Shown here piece by piece: positions 19,461 through 20,000 of a DNA stretch of 20,000 bases. Source of the stretch: Bigelowiella natans CCMP2755 (lineage: Eukaryota > Cercozoa > Chlorarachniophyceae); contig ADNK01000416.1 of the NCBI GenBank assembly GCA_000320545.1, positions 1 through 20,000 of the forward strand. The letters are read 5' to 3'. The notes beneath the pieces were generated by a model, which saw only the letters and a list, made by a program, of their open reading frames with translations, was not told the origin of the DNA and made no database searches. Within the stretch, counting starts at the first letter, position 1. Each line of letters opens with the position of its first letter. A program made the position numbers and the translations under genes.

Positions 19461-19840
19461 GTGTGCGGTTGCTGCTGTTGCAGGGATGGTGGTGGGGAAC
19501 CGTGATAGAAACTGCGAGTGGGGATCCCCCGACCAACGCTGAAGGCTTCTTCCCGGCCAAATTTGTCAAACTCGTAGAAGAAAAGGTGAAATTTGAACGT
19601 GGAGATACGGTGAAGATCACGGGACTGGAGCGAAAATTTCCCAAATTTGATGGACAGATCGGAACCATCAAAAAACTGGTCTGATCTATACTCGAATTGA
19701 TAGATAAATAAACAAAAACAATGTCCTCACACGTGTTCCATTCCACCACTCTTTTTAGCAAAACGGCCTTTTCGCTGTTAAGTTGAAGGAACTCGACAAT
19801 ATCACTGTGAGGGTCAGGGCCTGCAATCTCATCAAATATG
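19015..19840 (+). CDS. SH3 domain protein with second SH3-like/KOW-like domain (3' end not resolved)
   Basis: Exons 19015-19023, 19112-19162, 19255-19308, 19484-19678 and 19759 to about 19840, all joined in phase 0. The first exon encodes only MSK, with the start context gcaaccATG. Joined, they give a clear SH3 domain: AMYDFTPEK (the ALYDF motif), IPLKKGDILKI, GWWWGTV (the tandem Trp on strand b), then EGFFPAKFVKLV (the G-x-FP-x-N/K-Y/F-V end), which would bind proline-rich ligands. A second unit follows: VKFERGDTVKITGLERKF, FDGQIGTIKKL, then NGLFAVKLKELDNITVRVRACNLI. Its G-x-x-G-T ... VKL ... NL pattern resembles KOW/SH3-like repeats common in protist proteins. After KYG the next donor (GTTACG at 19841 or GTAGAA at 19858) is not settled, and the frame stays open to the CA repeat at the window edge. 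Likely a cytosolic adaptor; partners unknown. Confidence 0.8.
19426..19459. repeat. (GT)n microsatellite
   Basis: Sits in the third intron of the SH3 gene, about 25 bases before the TTGCAG acceptor of the exon carrying GWWWG. Confidence 0.95.
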
Positions 19841-19900
19841 GTTACGCTTACCCTTTAGTAGAAATGATGAATTCCAGAATAGCTTTCACGCGCGCGCTCG

Positions 19901-19904
<4 letters not shown>

Positions 19905-19940
<36 letters not shown>
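19905..19940. repeat. (CA)n microsatellite
   Basis: About 17 CA units, followed by GA-rich sequence, near the right edge of the window and downstream of the last supported SH3-gene exon. Confidence 0.95.
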
Positions 19941-19942
<2 letters not shown>

Positions 19943-20000
19943 AGACAGAGAGATGGAGAGAGAGAAGGAATACTAAATTAAGAATGATACAATTTTCCCC

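Noticed and set aside
1-20000. CRISPR arrays, tRNA or rRNA genes, intact transposons
   Set aside because: No regularly spaced direct repeats, no cloverleaf I could recognise, and no reverse transcriptase or transposase motifs; the repeats seen are simple microsatellites.

Overview
The window is nuclear DNA of an intron-rich eukaryote of moderate GC content, dense in microsatellites. Reading splice junctions by eye (GT..AG boundaries with matching phase, checked against recognisable protein motifs) gives eight protein genes, seven of them split into short exons. There are no bacterial operons, rRNAs, CRISPR arrays or intact transposons that I can see. Two gene products begin with a signal-peptide-like stretch followed by a basic, Ser/Arg-rich segment, and in one the junction reads LTG-LFTAP. 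This resembles the bipartite presequences that target proteins to complex (secondary) plastids, so a photosynthetic protist or alga is my best guess. The lineage is not proven.

Layout. 1-607: AT repeat, poly-C tract and probable 5' region. 608-2158 (+): long low-complexity RS/RGG protein. 2159-3203: no gene seen, but an unusual cluster of CTAG palindromes. 3204-3982 (-): three-exon Cys-rich protein with a coiled-coil tail. 4108-5242 (+): tentative small five-exon gene sharing a 125-bp divergent promoter with the previous one. 5243-7075: no convincing gene. 7076-8676 (-): NYN/PIN-fold nuclease-like protein with a plastid-type presequence. 8677-9334: divergent promoter region. 9335-11291 (+): four-exon GT23/FUT8-like fucosyltransferase with a signal anchor. 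11292-12103: convergent 3' regions. 12104-13545 (-): charged coiled-coil protein with an acidic tail. 13686-18392 (-): 18-exon tandem FKBP protein, a SlyD-type domain followed by a canonical-type FKBP domain behind a signal peptide. 18393-19014: divergent promoter region. 19015 to the right edge (+): SH3 protein with a second SH3-like/KOW-like domain, incomplete at its 3' end.

The genes are not obviously one pathway. Their shared traits are secretory or plastid targeting of three products (FKBP, NYN protein, fucosyltransferase) and a gene structure of very short exons separated by repeat-filled introns. The most interesting locus is the tandem SlyD-FKBP gene. It was invisible to simple ORF calling, and one of its introns consists almost entirely of triplet repeats. 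All exon joins are by-eye predictions; no alignment or RNA evidence was available.
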